Source: Clavulina sp. PMI_390
Taxonomy: Eukaryota; Basidiomycota; Agaricomycetes; Cantharellales; Hydnaceae
Direction: 5' to 3'
Assembly: GCA_015039315.1 (NCBI GenBank)
Contig: WIDE01000026.1
Location: 9,274-73,273, forward strand
DNA: 64,000 nt
The notes under the pieces were generated by a model, which made no database searches, was not told the DNA's origin, and worked only from the letters and a program-made list of their open reading frames with translations. Below, one piece after another: positions 61,529-64,000 of the stretch (the stretch's first letter is position 1; each line of letters starts with the position of its first letter). A program made the translations under genes and the position numbers.

Positions 61529-63047
61529 CTATATCCCAATGTTGGGTCTAAATACATGGACCGAGTGATCCCAGCTGCATGACGCAAGCATCCCCTCATT
61601 ATACAAACTCCAAGCGCATCCCGCGACAAACTCGGTGTGTGGATCATGGATGGCTCGGAGTGCCGCCATCTGCGGGTTTGGAGCCGTCGACCATCTAAAA
61701 CCAAGAGAGGACCCGCGGGTATGTAGCTCAGCACTGATTAGGTAGACGGGAAGGAAAAAAGCAACGCCACAGGAGAGTGGGCAGAGGGAAAGAGCAAAAG
61801 AAACTCACATTCGACAAGACATATCGTAGCTCGCACTCGCGAGCACATCTGGCCGATGTGGGCTCCATTGGACCTTGCGCACAGCATACTCGTGACCGTG
61901 CAGATTCGCCTCGCATACAGCCCCGAGGCCTGTCTCATTGGTGCCTAGTTTGACGCTGCGGCAATCCCATATTTTGATCGTCTTGTCAACACTGCCTGTG
62001 GCGAGAACCCAAGGCCGGTACTTATTCCAATCGAGGGAGAGAATTTCCGTTGGATGAGCAGGCACAATCATAGCGGGTCGCGTGAGCTGGTCTGGCGTAG
62101 GGGGCTGTGTGGACGGCATTGGTTGAGGAGCAGTTGGTGCAGTAGGCTGACGCAGATCAAAGATCTTCATTGTCCCGTCTGTGGAGCATGAGGCGAGAAC
62201 AAAGGGCGTATGGGGTGAGAATAAAGCTTGGTAGACGCAGGACCCATGCGCTAGTACTGTTTGAACGGAGGTTGGCCGCTCTGGCGTCCACTGTAACAGC
62301 ACATATACTCTCGTAAACAAATTCGAACAGTTATCATCAGTTCCCAATGACGCACCACTTTTATCGAACCATCCCAGGAGGAAGAAGCAAAGATTTCCTT
62401 GTTAGTGTTCGACCAGTCGACGCTGAACACTTCGCGACCATGCTCATGCCATGCGCGGATAGGCAGATCCTGGATTATACAAAATTAACAGGATATGCCT
62501 GAGCCGTTATTGTATGCATGGAAATCTTACGAAACTGGCCGGAGAGGGACGGAAGATGAATTTTGGCATACATTGATCGTAATGTCCCATAACTTGAGCG
62601 AGCCGTCACCCGATGCTGAAACCAGTTGATTCTCGTGGACTTCTGACCACGCAACATCATAGAGTCCATCCTGAGTATTATATCTATCAATAAGGCGCAA
62701 GCGGTCATATTTTAGTACATCGCCATTGAGCGGGAAACCGGTTTGCGTGGCGTGTGTAGCAAAGCGGCCACTGCCCGCACGGCGATTTGTCAAAAGAGGT
62801 TCACTGACACACGATCAAGCTGCAATCCATTCCCAGTCACGCCAGGGGTATTCGAGGGGATGATCGGGGTAGGGCCAGGCCTCATTCCAACAATGTGCAC
62901 TCGCCCATTCCCGATTAGCCCGTAATTGGCCGAACTGGCGAGAGCAAACAAGTGTGGGTGGAAGGGGGACCACGCTATACCATAGTGTGCAAATGGGGTG
63001 GTTCGGAGGTTCAGTAAACCGCTTGGACCTGGTGGGGGGACGTTCAT
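61529..63047 (-). CDS. PEX7: Peroxin-7, WD40 receptor for PTS2 peroxisomal proteins
   Basis: Cytosolic receptor that binds PTS2 signals and delivers cargo to the peroxisome. Starts MNVPPPGPSGLLNLRTTPFA at 63047, then HYGIAWSPFHPHLFALASSAN and GLIGNGRVHIV, the recognisable Pex7 opening. WD repeats follow in order: DGLYDVAWSEVHENQLVSAS, SLKLWDI; EVFSVDWSNTNKEIFASSS, SIKVW; VYQALFSPHTPFVLASCS, TMKIFDL; EILSLDWNKYRPWVLATGS, IKIWDCR; AVRKVQWSPHRPDVLASAS. The last, after an intron near 61690-61810, is EFVAGCAWSLYNEGMLASCS, ending VHVFRPNIGI at 61529. A Pro/Thr-rich insert (about 62090-62140) sits inside one loop. Complete six-repeat protein. Confidence 0.92.
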
Positions 63048-64000
63048 CGTTGAGGAGGGGTTATGGGAAAGCCGTGGGAACCTCCGGCAGATAACCTTCC
63101 ACTACCGAGTCAAGTTGACCGTCGTGTTCTCTGCCAAGCTGATGACGGATGCACATTGGCTGTGCAGGATGTCTCGAAAATTTACGAATATTAATACAGT
63201 ATGGCTTGGAGGGTTATCTTGTCCTCAGCATGTCATCGTTTTAGAGTCTTTTTTGAACAGCATGTTCTGGCCTGGATAGACATGGGGAAGCCATCCATCC
63301 GTTTTCTCATGCTGTTGCAATTGTATGGACTTGAATCTTGTGTACACTGTTTGTTAGCTGCTTCGGTCGGCGGTACATCAATAACACACTTTATCGTTGG
63401 ACGACTGCCGAACTCTTGAAGGCCCTCTCTTGTTCAATCAGCGCTTCCCGCTGCGGAATTGGAGGGAGATTAGCGAACAATCAGTTTCTTCATGATCCTG
63501 AAACTTGACCCTTGTGTGCGATTTGTATGAGGATTGAGGTAGTCTGAGTATGTTGATGCGAGAAAGCTCCGGACGATGCTTTCTTTTCTCGGGACGCGTC
63601 TATTTCCGCATTGATCGGTCACTTGATGCACACCAATCCACTGCCCGCGGTAGTTTCCAATGACAAGAACCAGCACTGCTTCGCGTCCCCATGCCACACA
63701 TCTGAATCGCCAGGGCAGCGGCATGCGTTGCGAAGTCAATCTTGAACACTCCTCATATGACTCTATTATGAGGCCATGCCGATCCTAATTAACCCTCGGG
63801 ATGAAGTAAATTGTGGATCTGTGGCCGTGTTTCAGGTGGCTTGAATCGGGTGGCACATCTCATAGTTGCAGCTCTTGCCCGTCAATGAGTCTCGACTCCT
63901 TCGCTTGCGAGATGCCCGCCACACCATTCCACGCTCCGTGGCGAAGGGTATTGGCTAACACTTATCCAGGAGTGCGCCGGATCACAAATCTCAGGACTCG
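63048..64000. other. Right-edge interval, possible exons of an unrecognised minus-strand gene
   Basis: About 950 bases: promoter side of PEX7, then at 63470-63739 a minus-strand frame of about 90 codons (MPLPWRFRCVAWGREAVL, later NYRGQWIGVHQVTD). A second open stretch near 63870-63960 contains GAWNGVAGISQAKESRL. They could be exons of one gene continuing beyond the window, but no splice path or family was clear. Confidence 0.25.

Overview
The window is a piece of a filamentous basidiomycete genome, most likely an agaricomycete. Almost every gene is cut by several introns of about 50-70 bases with clear GT...AG ends. Spacing is compact, and the gene set is fungal: Mep/Amt ammonium transporter, delta-12 oleate desaturase, Zap1-type zinc regulator, a Fet3/laccase-like multicopper oxidase, a GH16 beta-glucanase, CWC27, PEX7 and ligase IV. 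No rRNA, tRNA, CRISPR array, intact transposon or viral gene was recognised. Exon ends were placed by eye from splice consensus and reading frame. Outer gene ends are firmer than internal junctions.

Layout. 1-862 (-): the cut-off 3' part of a WKF-domain protein. 0.9-3.8 kb is gene-poor, with one small three-exon candidate gene and ORF debris. 3.85-6.14 kb (-): ammonium transporter. 8.4-10.2 kb (-): oleate desaturase. 11.5-13.6 kb (-): SET-domain lysine methyltransferase. 13.9-16.4 kb (+): unrecognised membrane-segment protein. 17.2-20.5 kb (+): Hsl1/Gin4-type kinase relative that has lost its catalytic residues. 21.2-23.1 kb (+): SPT2 histone-chaperone-like protein. 23.7-26.1 kb (-): Zap1-like regulator. 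26.3-31.8 kb (-): DNA ligase IV. 32.0-34.0 kb (-): CWC27. 34.35-36.1 kb (+): Gfo/Idh/MocA dehydrogenase. 36.8-38.5 kb (-): GPI-anchored secreted protein. 39.0-40.7 kb (+): glycosyltransferase-like protein. 41.0-47.7 kb (-): three tandem epoxide hydrolases. 48.9-51.5 kb (+): membrane-anchored multicopper oxidase. 51.8-55.6 kb (+): XPF-fold protein resembling meiotic SHOC1/Zip2. 55.8-58.5 kb (-): gamma-glutamyltranspeptidase. 59.3-60.8 kb (-): GH16 glucanase. 61.5-63.0 kb (-): PEX7.

Most genes are unrelated housekeeping loci sharing gene-dense euchromatin. Three places stand out. The pseudokinase keeps the Nim1/Hsl1 architecture while lacking Lys, HRD and DFG. The XPF-like protein keeps the nuclease fold and helix-hairpin-helix tail without the nuclease motif. 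The interval between the epoxide hydrolase cluster and the multicopper oxidase carries five matches to ATCWGATAA, the extended site of fungal iron-regulatory GATA factors. This suggests the oxidase, and perhaps the adjacent hydrolase, responds to iron, although the oxidase lacks two of the three residues that define iron oxidation in yeast Fet3.
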